Position numbers and translations under genes: made by a program. From JAPPHA01 sp965220985 (GTDB lineage: Bacteria > Pseudomonadota > Alphaproteobacteria > Rhodobacterales > Rhodobacteraceae), in assembly GCA_965220985.1 (NCBI GenBank), contig OZ244854.1, positions 2,418,001 through 2,482,000 of the forward strand: a DNA stretch of 64,000 bases. Direction: 5' to 3'. The notes under the pieces are model-generated. The model saw only the letters and a program-made list of their open reading frames with translations. It searched no databases and was not told the origin of the DNA. This document shows positions 32,097 to 40,394 of the stretch, in pieces (positions within the stretch are counted from its first letter, which is position 1; each line of letters starts with the position of its first letter).

Positions 32097-33343
32097 GCGA
32101 ACGCTACGATGTCATCGTTGCAGGTGGCGGCACTGCGGGAACGGCCGCCGCGATCGCAAGTTCCCGCCTTGGTGCGCGGACACTGCTGGTGGAGCGCAAC
32201 CATTGCCTTGGCGGCGCGGCAACCATGCGCAGTGTCCACACCTGGTGCGGCCTGTACACGCTGGGACAGGATAGGACCCAGGTCGTGCACGGGATCGCCG
32301 ATGAGGTCCTGACCCGTCAACGCGCGCGAGGAGGCATCGGTCCGGTCACGGCGTTTCGTGGTGTCTTCGTCCCGTTCGACCCGGAGACCCTCAAGGTCGC
32401 GTTCGACGAACTCGTTGCCGAAGCGGGCGTGGATGTCCGGTTCGGGACGGCAGTCCTGTCCGCCGACCGAGACGATTCGGGCCTGAGCGATGTGACGATC
32501 GCTCATCACGGCGGTGTTGAAAAGATCGAGGGCGCCGCATTCGTCGATTGCACCGGTGACGGCGATCTCGCCAGTTTTGGCGGCGCGAGCACCCGTTACG
32601 GCAACACTGACGGCGTCAATCTGGGCACGCTTGGTTGCCGTTTTGGCGGCATACCGGCTTCGGTCTCCGTCACCGTCGACCAGGTCACGGAGGCGATCGA
32701 ACGCCAGCAATTCGACGACGGGGCCGTGACCAAGAATCGTTGCGTCGTCGTGCGCCTGCCGAATTCAGGCGACTTGGTCCTGTATCTCGCATCGGAGGAC
32801 TTCGATCCGCGAGACCCCGTCACCCTGGCGCGAGCGGAGTTCGGCGCCCGCAGGCAGGCATGGAACTATCTCGAGGCCGTCAAGGCCATCGCGGGCTGCG
32901 AGAACGCGCATCTCGTCACGACTGGGCCCGAGATCGGCACCCGCGAATCCCGGCATCTGAACTGCCGACGCCAGTTGACATGGGACGACATCTCTTCGCG
33001 AAGAACTTTTGACGACTGCATTGCGCTCGGCGCCTGGGGTGCGGAGTGGCATGATCGAAAGACCCATCGCAGCGAATTCGACTATCCTGCCGACAAGGGC
33101 AGCTTCGAGATCCCGCTCCGCTGCCTGCACAGTGTCGACACCGAAAACCTGTTTTGCGCGGGGAGACTGGCCGACGGGGACCGAAAGGGCGGCGCCGCGA
33201 TACGAGTCATGGGCACGGCGATGGCAACGGGCCAGGCCGCTGGCACGGCGGCCGCTCTGAAAGCGGACGGTCGGTTCACCGGCGACAACGTCAGAGCCGC
33301 GCTCCGCGCCGCCGGTGCCGTTCTGTCGCCGGGCGATCTTTGA
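32084..33343 (+). CDS. FAD-dependent oxidoreductase (FAD-oxidored family)
   Basis: A 419-residue flavoprotein with an N-terminal dinucleotide fold, YDVIVAGGGTAGTAAAIASS, followed by the acidic VERN at the end of beta2, GGAATMRSVHTWCGLY, a mid-protein VDCTGDGDLASFGG and the C-terminal FAD segment CAGRLADGDRKGGAAIRVMGTAMATGQAAG. This is the PF12831-type layout found in dehydrogenases of diverse small molecules. ATG 32084 or GTG 33 region alternative at 32093; both overlap the permease end. It probably acts on the imported compound before or after the hydroxylase encoded next. Substrate unknown. Confidence 0.8.
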   Translation: MAYVSERYDVIVAGGGTAGTAAAIASSRLGARTLLVERNHCLGGAATMRSVHTWCGLYTLGQDRTQVVHGIADEVLTRQRARGGIGPVTAFRGVFVPFDPETLKVAFDELVAEAGVDVRFGTAVLSADRDDSGLSDVTIAHHGGVEKIEGAAFVDCTGDGDLASFGGASTRYGNTDGVNLGTLGCRFGGIPASVSVTVDQVTEAIERQQFDDGAVTKNRCVVVRLPNSGDLVLYLASEDFDPRDPVTLARAEFGARRQAWNYLEAVKAIAGCENAHLVTTGPEIGTRESRHLNCRRQLTWDDISSRRTFDDCIALGAWGAEWHDRKTHRSEFDYPADKGSFEIPLRCLHSVDTENLFCAGRLADGDRKGGAAIRVMGTAMATGQAAGTAAALKADGRFTGDNVRAALRAAGAVLSPGDL

Positions 33344-33355
33344 GGCAGGGTGCCG

Positions 33356-35221
33356 ATGCAGTTCCACCTGGATGGATTTCGAACCGGCGACCCGGACATA
33401 AAACCGGCTGCTGCCCAGTTGAAGGAGCGCCGCCCCGACGAGGTTGATGTCCTGATCGTGGGTTGCGGGCCTGCAGGCCTCACATTGGCAGCACAGTTGG
33501 CGCAGTTTCCCGACATTCACGCGATGATCATCGATCAAAAGCCCGGCCCGCTTGAAGTGGGGCAGGCGGACGGGCTGGCCTGTCGGTCGATCGAGATGTT
33601 CGAAGCCTTCGGTTTCAGCGAGAAGGTCGTGAAGGAGGCTTACTGGGTCAACGAAACGACGTTTTGGGGGCCGTCGGAGGACAACCCGTCAGTGATCACG
33701 CGGACCGGGCGCATCCAGGATGTCGCTGACGACCTTTCGGAGATGCCCCACGTCATCCTCAACCAGGCACGGGTTCACGACTTCTGTCTCGACGTCATGC
33801 GGAAATCGCCGAATCGGCTGGTGCCAAGGTACGATCGGGAGTTTCTCGGCCTGTCGATCGATCACGATGAGCCCCTTCCGGTGACCGTGAGTGTCGATCA
33901 CAGGGGTGTCTCGGAGACGGTACAGGCAAAATACGTCGTTGGTTGCGATGGTGCCCGCAGCGCCGTTCGCAAGGCGATCGGCCTCGAACTGATCGGGGAG
34001 ACGGCCAACAAGGCCTGGGGCGTCATGGACGTTCTGGTCGACACGGGGTTCCCCGACATCCGCTTCAAGTCGGTTGTCCGTTCGGCCGAGCAGGGCAACA
34101 TTCTGATCATCCCCCGAGAAGGGGGATACCTGGTGCGTCTCTATGTCGAAATGGAAACCTTGGCGAAGGGCGAACGCGCCAAGGACCGCAATATCACGAT
34201 CGACGAACTGATCGCCGCTGCGCAACGCATCCTCCACCCATACCGCTTTGACGTGAAGGAAGTCGCATGGTGGTCGGTCTACGAGATCGGACAGCGCCTC
34301 TGTCCGTCGTTCGACAACGCGACCGGCGATCGACCTGCCACCGTTTTCATCGCCGGCGATGCCTGTCACACCCACAGTCCCAAGGCGGGGCAGGGGATGA
34401 ACGTCTCGATGGCAGACGCCTTCAACCTCGGCTGGAAACTGGCCGCTGTTCTTCGCGGGCAATCGCCTCCTGGACTGCTTGCCACCTATTCGACCGAACG
34501 ACAGGGCGTTGCCCAGGAGCTGATTGATTTCGACCGACATTGGTCGAAGGAGTTTTCCGAGCGCGGCGACGGGCAGAAGGGCCGCGGCGCCAAGGCGTTC
34601 CAGCATTACTTCGAGGAGCATGGCCGCTACACGGCGGGTGTTGCCGTCCAGTACGCACCGTCGCTCGTATGCAATGGCGCCGCTGATCAGACGCTTGCGA
34701 GCGGGCTTCAGGTCGGGGCAAGGTTTCATTCGTTTCCCGTCGTTCGACTTTGGGACGGCAAGCCGATGCAGCTCGGCCATTGCCTGAAAGCGGACGGGCG
34801 CTGGCGGCTCGTGATTTTCAATGATGACTCCGACCCGACCGATCAGACATCAGACATGTGGGAATTCTGCGACTGGCTCTCAAACGATCCGGCATCTCCG
34901 CTCAACCGGTTCACGCCAGAGGGGTCAGACACTGATTCCGTCGTCGATTTGCGCGCGGTGTTTCAACGGCATCATCACCTGATCGCGGCGGAGTTGACCC
35001 ATCCGGTCCTGACACCAAGGAAAGGGCGGTACGGGCTTGCCGACACGGAGAAGATTTTCTGTGCCGATCCGAGTTTCGACATGTTCGGACGTCGTGGCAT
35101 CGATCGAACAAGGGGCTTCGCGATGATCTTGCGTCCCGACCAGTACGTCGCCGATCTCCAGGTCATCGCCGCGCGTGCAGAGATTTCGGCGTTTTTCGAG
35201 CGCGTCCTGCGACCACGGTGA
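33356..35221 (+). CDS. FAD-dependent aromatic monooxygenase (phenol 2-monooxygenase / 3-hydroxybenzoate 4-monooxygenase type)
   Basis: A 621-residue group A flavin monooxygenase. The GxGxxG fold reads VDVLIVGCGPAGLTLAAQLA (about 32-52). The DG motif is YVVGCDGARSAVRK and the second FAD motif is FIAGDACHTHSPKAGQGMNVSMADAFNLGWKLA. A C-terminal thioredoxin-like region (about 470-620) ends EISAFFERVLRPR, which separates the phenol hydroxylase/MobA group from smaller PHBH enzymes. It would hydroxylate a phenolic ring using NAD(P)H and O2. ATG at 33356 lies 12 nt after the previous stop, with GGCAGGG upstream. The upstream transporter presumably brings in the aromatic substrate. Confidence 0.85.
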   Translation: MQFHLDGFRTGDPDIKPAAAQLKERRPDEVDVLIVGCGPAGLTLAAQLAQFPDIHAMIIDQKPGPLEVGQADGLACRSIEMFEAFGFSEKVVKEAYWVNETTFWGPSEDNPSVITRTGRIQDVADDLSEMPHVILNQARVHDFCLDVMRKSPNRLVPRYDREFLGLSIDHDEPLPVTVSVDHRGVSETVQAKYVVGCDGARSAVRKAIGLELIGETANKAWGVMDVLVDTGFPDIRFKSVVRSAEQGNILIIPREGGYLVRLYVEMETLAKGERAKDRNITIDELIAAAQRILHPYRFDVKEVAWWSVYEIGQRLCPSFDNATGDRPATVFIAGDACHTHSPKAGQGMNVSMADAFNLGWKLAAVLRGQSPPGLLATYSTERQGVAQELIDFDRHWSKEFSERGDGQKGRGAKAFQHYFEEHGRYTAGVAVQYAPSLVCNGAADQTLASGLQVGARFHSFPVVRLWDGKPMQLGHCLKADGRWRLVIFNDDSDPTDQTSDMWEFCDWLSNDPASPLNRFTPEGSDTDSVVDLRAVFQRHHHLIAAELTHPVLTPRKGRYGLADTEKIFCADPSFDMFGRRGIDRTRGFAMILRPDQYVADLQVIAARAEISAFFERVLRPR

Positions 35222-35403
35222 AGAAACGTTCCAGAACGAGCGCTCGACGGGCGAGTTCGAATGCGCAAGAACGCTGATTTGTTGGCCCACGATGCCAGCG
35301 AGGTCAAAGCTCGCATTGTACTCGCTACGATTGCGCCTTCATCTGCTGTGAGCCCAACTGCTGCACCAATACCGACGCCAAGCGCCCCGACGTTCCCGCC
35401 GGA

Positions 35404-35775
35404 TTACAATGTCGCATACCTATATCTTTCAAGATTCCATTCCGGTGGGTTCCAACTGTTTGTTTTGACTGTGACCGTTCCCCCCCCCCAAAATTGGGCT
35501 TGCATCGAGCGAAAAGCCCGAAGAGTCATATTCCCAATTGTGAGCCATATTGAACCCAAGCCCCATCCTTAAGGTATTGCACTCAAAACCGAATAGATTG
35601 ATGCCTTCAGGAGTAAATTTTGGTGGTCATTTCCGCCCGCTTGACCAACAGTTTCGCTAATGGGCGCAGCGATGGTTACCGATACAGAAGTATTGTCATC
35701 ACTATAAAAGTCAGATGATGACCCGCTTACCGCAACTCCAGTAAACGTTACTGTGTTACCACCACCTTTAGCCAT
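35404..35775 (-). pseudogene. unknown beta-rich small protein, read across two homopolymer frameshifts
   Basis: An AT-rich minus-strand gene. From ATG 35775 it reads MAKGGGNTVTFTGVAVSGSS and on to GGNDHQ, then shifts to a frame that stops at 35569. One extra A in the A4 run at 35618-35621 opens KFTPEGINLFGFECNTLRMG, then FNMAHNWEYDSSGFSLDASPIL. One fewer G in the G10 run at 35480-35489 then opens GGGTVTVKTNSWNPPEWNLE and RYRYATL, with a stop at 35404-35406. The corrected product is about 123 residues, with no signal peptide and much Ser/Thr/Gly/Asn. All three segments look coded, so either the gene recently broke, it is switched by the G tract, or the sequence has errors. Function unknown. 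Confidence 0.45.
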
Positions 35776-36097
35776 CTCCTTCTATTCCCGCAATAGATTT
35801 GAAAAATTTCTCGATTGGCTTATTCGTCACATTGAACAATCGATAAATTCCAAAAAACTTACAGATCTTTTCAAAAAGAAGGGCCGTAGCTACTGAGGCT
35901 ACATAATGAAGTGCGACAAACGGTATAATCAAAACAATCAAACCCATCCCAGGCGGTAACCCCAAACGGTTAGTCAATAAAGAGTTCACCAAGATGAGCA
36001 TCATCATAGTCAAAACCGCGCCATAGAGCGCGACAATGGGGAACAGGTTTGGCATTGGTCGAGACCACCTAAAGTACAATCTCGTCAATTTCCGCAT
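35768..36097 (-). CDS. hypothetical 109-residue membrane protein
   Basis: An AT-rich gene encoding 109 residues with two or three hydrophobic helices: PMPNLFPIVALYGAVLTMMM, then LILVNSLL, and PGMGLIVLIIPFVALHYVAS and on. A basic C-terminal tail follows (KPIEKFFKSIAGIEG). Its ATG (36097-36095) overlaps the previous stop in a TGATG and has GAGGGGGGA just upstream; its stop overlaps the next gene's ATG by 8 nt. Such coupling supports a genuine operon. I recognise no family. Holin-like, immunity or anchor roles are possible but not shown. Confidence 0.55.
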   Translation of the reverse strand: MRKLTRLYFRWSRPMPNLFPIVALYGAVLTMMMLILVNSLLTNRLGLPPGMGLIVLIIPFVALHYVASVATALLFEKICKFFGIYRLFNVTNKPIEKFFKSIAGIEGDG

Positions 36098-36312
36098 CAG
36101 TATCCCCCCTCGTTCGCCTTCACATGATCAAAGAACGGTGCCACCTTGAAGTCTTGAGTTACACGTCCACGCCTCTTGGAGTCCGGGTCAACGAACCCAG
36201 ATCTGCTGGCCTGCCAATTGGTCAGCTTGAACCAAGTGCCCTTGCCCGCCGTTGACTTTAGGTCAACTGGAAACAAATGTCGTGATGACACCTCTTGGCA
36301 TACGAATGTCAA
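36097..36312 (-). CDS. hypothetical 71-residue protein
   Basis: A short frame ending at 36097 with the TGATG overlap to the membrane protein gene. The only start in frame is TTG at 36312; the frame stays open further upstream, so this may be the 3' part of a longer, broken gene. The translation includes PVDLKSTAGKGTWFKLTNWQ and RSGFVDPDSKRR, near the end GRVTQDFKVAPFF. Polar and basic, without membrane segments. No family recognised. It is probably the first gene of the AT-rich cassette. Confidence 0.4.
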   Translation of the reverse strand: MTFVCQEVSSRHLFPVDLKSTAGKGTWFKLTNWQASRSGFVDPDSKRRGRVTQDFKVAPFFDHVKANEGGY

Positions 36313-36679
36313 TAGGACAAATTGTTGAATTGCCCGTCTTTGGCAACTTGCTGGCGCGCGCCGACTCGGACAGGGGTCAGTGGATGAAGGGGGTCGAGTC
36401 CGAAGCCCCGAAGCTCAAGAGTCCTGGACTTGCGCTGGCTCGCCTGACACTCGGCAGATGCAGGACCAGCGGTGTTGCCGAGAGGCGCGGGCTCTCGTGA
36501 TGACACAGGTCGAAGCGACATCGCCGATCGTTCGCGATGCACGAATCGGGTCATTTCGTGGCTTGCGGCATCGCTCATTTTCAGGTGATCGAAGGGTCGC
36601 TCGGCTTGACCGGCATGTCGTTCCTCTCTACCCATGTAGACATCGAGTGAATGCAAATCTGAACAATTGGGAGGGAGTT
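36313..36679. other. intergenic region upstream of sodC, no gene called
   Basis: GC content returns to the level of the rest of the window here. Open frames exist on both strands but I cannot support any of them. The sodC binding site GGGAGGGAG lies at its right end. A frame on the minus strand ending at 36309 abuts the AT-rich cassette and could be a remnant of a flanking gene. Confidence 0.4.
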
Positions 36680-37243
36680 ATGGTCGAATTCGCAAACACC
36701 AGGACGTTGAGGAATCTGCTCATGGCCGCCTCGGCGTCGGCGGCAATGGTCTGTGGATCGGCGGTTTTCTCGGAATCACTCAATGCAAAGGCTGATTTCG
36801 TCGATACCGAAGGCAATTCAATTGGGTCTGCCACGCTGACCCAGGGTCCGACAGGGGTTCTGATTTACGTCAACATCGACGGTATCGCACCGGGCGGTCA
36901 TGCCATCCACATCCATTCGGTCGGGAGCTGCGATCCGGATTTCATGGCATCGAAAGGACACATCAACATTGGCAACCACGCGCACGGGTTGCTGAATCCC
37001 GAGGGACCGGACAATGCGGATCTGCCGAACATCTACGCATCGGCAGACGGTGTCGTCGAAGCCGAGCTGTTCACGACCAGGGTGGCCTTGATCGACGCCA
37101 GACTGCGTGGCGATGTGGCGTACATTTATGATACAGACGGATCGGCAATCGTGATTCACGAGTCACCGGACGATCACATGACTCAGCCGATCGGAGGTGC
37201 AGGAGGTCGCATCGCTTGTGGGGTGATTGTCCCGGTCTACTGA
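36680..37243 (+). CDS. sodC: superoxide dismutase [Cu,Zn]-like periplasmic protein
   Basis: A 187-residue exported protein, signal peptide about residues 1-32 (LLMAASASAAMVCGSAVFS core). Cu,Zn SOD hallmarks: GGHAIHIHSVGSCDPDF (two copper histidines and a disulfide cysteine), KGHINIGNHAHGLLNPEG, ADLPNIYASADG, AIVIHESPDDHMTQP and GGAGGRIACGVI with the active-site arginine. The usual HAGDL element reads DNADL, so one zinc histidine is replaced by Asp while the following Asp is kept. It should dismutate superoxide in the periplasm, though zinc binding may be altered. GGGAGGGAG precedes the ATG. Confidence 0.82.
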   Translation: MVEFANTRTLRNLLMAASASAAMVCGSAVFSESLNAKADFVDTEGNSIGSATLTQGPTGVLIYVNIDGIAPGGHAIHIHSVGSCDPDFMASKGHINIGNHAHGLLNPEGPDNADLPNIYASADGVVEAELFTTRVALIDARLRGDVAYIYDTDGSAIVIHESPDDHMTQPIGGAGGRIACGVIVPVY

Positions 37244-37433
37244 GGTTTCATTGGGGCAATCCGTTGACGTGATGATCGATTTCGAATCGGATCATTGACG
37301 CATCTGCCGCATTGACCTCGATTCCGCCTTGTTCGCTCGGCGGTCGATGCCGTCGGGCAAGGACGGCGGAGCGACTTGCGCCATTGGTTCCTCGTTGGCG
37401 TTGCGAGGAGCCGTGTCTGGTTGAAGGGTTCTG

Positions 37434-38177
37434 ATGATGGTCGATGAAGGGCAGAAAACCCTTTTGCTGACGGGTGCAAGCCGAGGAATCGGGCACGCGA
37501 CCGTCAAGCGGTTCTCTGCGGCCGGTTGGCGCGTCTTCACCTGTTCGCGGCAACCGTTCTCGGAGCGATGCCCTTGGCCCGGCGGCGAGGAAAACCACGT
37601 GGTCATCGATCTCTCGGATCCCGAAGGAACCGCGAAGGCGGTCGAGGCGATCAGGAAACGGCTGCCGAACGCGCAGTTGCACGCTCTCGTGAACAATGCC
37701 GGCATTTCGCCAAAGGGTGACGGCGGCAGCCGCCTCAGTTCTCTCGACACCGAAATCGAGGCATGGTGGCATGTCTTCAACGTCAATTTTTTCGCTTCGG
37801 TCATCCTGGCGCGTGGCCTCAAGGCCGAATTGACGAATGCGCGCGGCACGGTCGTCAACGTGACCTCGATTGCCGGCTCGCGCGTTCATCCCTTTGCAGG
37901 CTCGGCCTATGCGACATCGAAGGCTGCGTTGGCCGCCTTGACACGGGAGATGGCGCATGACTTCGGACCGATGGGGGTTCGAGTCAACGCGATCGCGCCG
38001 GGTGAAGTTTTTTCGAGCATGTTGAGTCCAGGCGCAGAAGCCATGGCGTCCGACTTGCCAATGCGGCGTCTCGGCGAGCCGGAGGAAGTCGCCGACGTCA
38101 TCTATTTTCTCTGCTCGGAACAGAGTTCGTATGTTTCCGGGGCCGAGATCGAGGTCAACGGCGCCCAGCATGTCTGA
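37434..38177 (+). CDS. SDR-family oxidoreductase
   Basis: A 247-residue short-chain dehydrogenase: TGASRGIG at residues 13-20, ALVNNAGISP, VTSIAGSR, catalytic YATSK, and NAIAPGEV. CSRQ follows beta2, so NADP may be preferred over NAD. It is close in form to 3-oxoacyl-ACP reductase-like enzymes, but the substrate cannot be told. Two ATGs occur at 37434 and 37437. It begins a plus-strand run with the nucleoside hydrolase, GNAT-like and GDPD genes. Confidence 0.8.
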   Translation: MMVDEGQKTLLLTGASRGIGHATVKRFSAAGWRVFTCSRQPFSERCPWPGGEENHVVIDLSDPEGTAKAVEAIRKRLPNAQLHALVNNAGISPKGDGGSRLSSLDTEIEAWWHVFNVNFFASVILARGLKAELTNARGTVVNVTSIAGSRVHPFAGSAYATSKAALAALTREMAHDFGPMGVRVNAIAPGEVFSSMLSPGAEAMASDLPMRRLGEPEEVADVIYFLCSEQSSYVSGAEIEVNGAQHV

Positions 38178-38222
38178 TGGCAGCGTGACAGGGCAGTCGA
38201 AAATCGAAGGAGCGACCGGACG

Positions 38223-39149
38223 GTGACACGGAAACTGATTATCGACACGGACCCCGGAATTGACGATGCAATGGCGATCGTCTTTGCAGGCCTTCACGAC
38301 GAAATCGATCTCGTCGGGTTGACTACCATCTTCGGCAATGTTCCCGTGGATTTGGCGACCCGAAACGCCTGCGCCCTGGTCGAGTTGATCGGACAGGACA
38401 TTCCGGTTGCGCACGGTCAAGGCACGCCGCTGGTTCAGCCGTCTCTTCCATCTGCTTGGGAGATTCACGGTCGTGACGGGTTTGGCGATGCCCAGGTGCA
38501 AGAGCCCGAAAGGGCGACACTCGTCGATGCGACTGCTGCCGAGTTTCTGTGTCGCGCGGTTCGTGACAATCCAGGCGAAATCGACATTTGCGCCGTCGGT
38601 CCCTTGACGAACCTGGCAGTTGCGCTCGAGGAGGACCCGTCGATTGCCACGCACGTCAGATCGGTTGTCGTCATGGGCGGCAGCCTCGATGCCGGCGGCA
38701 ATGCAAGCGCGTTTGCCGAGGCCAACATCTGGCAGGATCCTCATGCTGCCGACAAGGTGTTTTCCGCACCCTGGGACGTGACTCTCGTCGGTCTCGACGT
38801 CACCAAGAAGGTGATCTGCTCGCCAGCGGAATTCGCGGATCTTGCGAGCGAAGCTCCGACGCTCGGGGGCTTTCTTGATCGCGCAGCCCGCTACTACATG
38901 GAAGCCGCGAGAAAAAGAGCCGGTATTTCAGGCTGTTTCCTGCACGACCCGACAGCGGTGATCGCTGCCATTCGGCGGGAGTTTTTCACCATCCGCGACT
39001 CTGCCGTCGAGGTGATCCTCGAGGGCGAACGCGCGGGCGCGACGGTATGGTCGGATTCGACGTCACGGCCACAGGTTTCGGTTTGCTGCGACGTGGATGA
39101 CGAGGCCGTCAGGAGACTGTTCCTGAAGACAATCGCGACCGGATTTTGA
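38223..39149 (+). CDS. nucleoside hydrolase
   Basis: A 308-residue inosine-uridine-preferring nucleoside hydrolase family protein. The calcium-binding DTDPGIDDAMAIVFA lies at residues 8-22, with TIFGNVPVDLATRNA, VAHGQGTPL, VGPLTNLAVAL, VVMGGSLDAGGN, EANIWQDPHAADKVF and the C-terminal HDPTAV. It cleaves the N-glycosidic bond of nucleosides for salvage. GTG start at 38223; AAGGAGCGACC is upstream. The next gene begins 5 nt after its stop. Confidence 0.88.
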   Translation: MTRKLIIDTDPGIDDAMAIVFAGLHDEIDLVGLTTIFGNVPVDLATRNACALVELIGQDIPVAHGQGTPLVQPSLPSAWEIHGRDGFGDAQVQEPERATLVDATAAEFLCRAVRDNPGEIDICAVGPLTNLAVALEEDPSIATHVRSVVVMGGSLDAGGNASAFAEANIWQDPHAADKVFSAPWDVTLVGLDVTKKVICSPAEFADLASEAPTLGGFLDRAARYYMEAARKRAGISGCFLHDPTAVIAAIRREFFTIRDSAVEVILEGERAGATVWSDSTSRPQVSVCCDVDDEAVRRLFLKTIATGF

Positions 39150-39154
39150 CATTC

Positions 39155-40312
39155 ATGGTCGCGGGCGAAACCTCGGCCAAAGTTGAGATTGTCGACTCGA
39201 TCAAGGCAGTCCCGGCTGCGCAATGGGACGAATGTGCGGGTGACGCGTGCCCCTTGATCAGTCATGCCTTTCTTGAGGCCCTTGAGGACTCCGCATCGGT
39301 CGCGGCGCAAGAGGGTTGGGCGCCTTGCCACGTGGCGATCTCCGACGATAATAGCGAGGTCATCGGCTGTGCTCCGCTCTATCTCAAGGGACACAGCCAG
39401 GGCGAATACGTGTTCGATCACGGATGGGCCGAGGCGTTCGAAAGGGCCGGCGGGCGTTACTATCCGAAACTGGTCTCAGCAATTCCCTTTGCACCGGTCA
39501 CGAGCCATCGGCTTCTCGTGCGACCTGGTCAGGACGTCTCACGGGTTCGCGCCATGTTGATTGCCGGTATGCTCAAGGCGGCTGAGCGTTTCGGCGTCTC
39601 CTCACTTCATGTTAATTTTCCGCTCGAGGACGAATGGCACGAGTTCGGATCATTCGGATTTCTCCAGCGCACAGGTCACCAGTTCCACTGGTACAACGAC
39701 GGTTTTGGCAGTTTTGACGACTTTCTCGGAACGCTTGCATCGCGCAAGCGCAAGAACATCCGCAAGGAGCGCAGGGCGGTCGCCGAGGCAGGCGTCGTCA
39801 TGCATCGATTCTTGGGCGACTCGCTGCATGTCGATCACATGCGGCAATTCTATCGCTTCTATTGCGACACGACCGATCGCAAGTGGGGTTGGGACTACCT
39901 GAAGGAGTCCTTTTTCGACATGCTCCACGAGCACCTCGCGGACAAGGTGGTCCTGGTGATGGCGATGCTCGACGGGCAATGGGTCGCGGGGGCGCTCAAC
40001 CTCGCAGGTCGCAGCGTGCTTTACGGGCGCCAATGGGGATGCACTGCGAAGATACCGTTTCTCCATTTCGAGACCTGCTACTACCAAGCGATCGAACACG
40101 CGATCGAGCACGGACTGGACAGGGTCGAGGCTGGCGCACAGGGACCCCACAAGCTTCAGCGGGGATACATGCCGTCGCGAACCTACAGTGCCCACTGGAT
40201 TGTCCATGAAGGTCTGCGGCGTGCCGTGTCCGAATTCCTTGACCATGAGACCCGCGCGGTCGATGCGGAGATGGAGTTCCTCGAAGAACGGGCGCCGTTT
40301 CGAAAATGTTGA
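39155..40312 (+). CDS. GNAT/FemAB-like protein (peptidoglycan-biosynthesis-type acyltransferase family)
   Basis: A 385-residue protein of the PF04339 (FemAB-related) family. Marks include AAQWDECAGDACPLISHAFL, SHRLLVRPGQDV, LASRKRKNIRKERRAVAEAG, FYRFYCDTTDRKWG and the C-terminal EAGAQGPHKLQRGYMPSRTY then SAHWI. The family fold is a double GNAT domain. Its acceptor is unknown; related proteins attach amino acids to peptidoglycan or other acceptors. ATG at 39155 is preferred to a TTG at 39146 that overlaps the previous stop. Confidence 0.8.
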   Translation: MVAGETSAKVEIVDSIKAVPAAQWDECAGDACPLISHAFLEALEDSASVAAQEGWAPCHVAISDDNSEVIGCAPLYLKGHSQGEYVFDHGWAEAFERAGGRYYPKLVSAIPFAPVTSHRLLVRPGQDVSRVRAMLIAGMLKAAERFGVSSLHVNFPLEDEWHEFGSFGFLQRTGHQFHWYNDGFGSFDDFLGTLASRKRKNIRKERRAVAEAGVVMHRFLGDSLHVDHMRQFYRFYCDTTDRKWGWDYLKESFFDMLHEHLADKVVLVMAMLDGQWVAGALNLAGRSVLYGRQWGCTAKIPFLHFETCYYQAIEHAIEHGLDRVEAGAQGPHKLQRGYMPSRTYSAHWIVHEGLRRAVSEFLDHETRAVDAEMEFLEERAPFRKC

Positions 40313-40394
40313 TGATGGCGAACGCCGTTTCCGGACCGACCAAGGTCCTGGCAAGGTCGTGCAAGCCCCCGCGTTGCGCGCTGAGGGCGACTTG

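Noticed and set aside
35470..35500. The C10/G10 run as a repeat or origin element
   Set aside because: It is a single homopolymer inside a coding segment; the coding explanation fits better.
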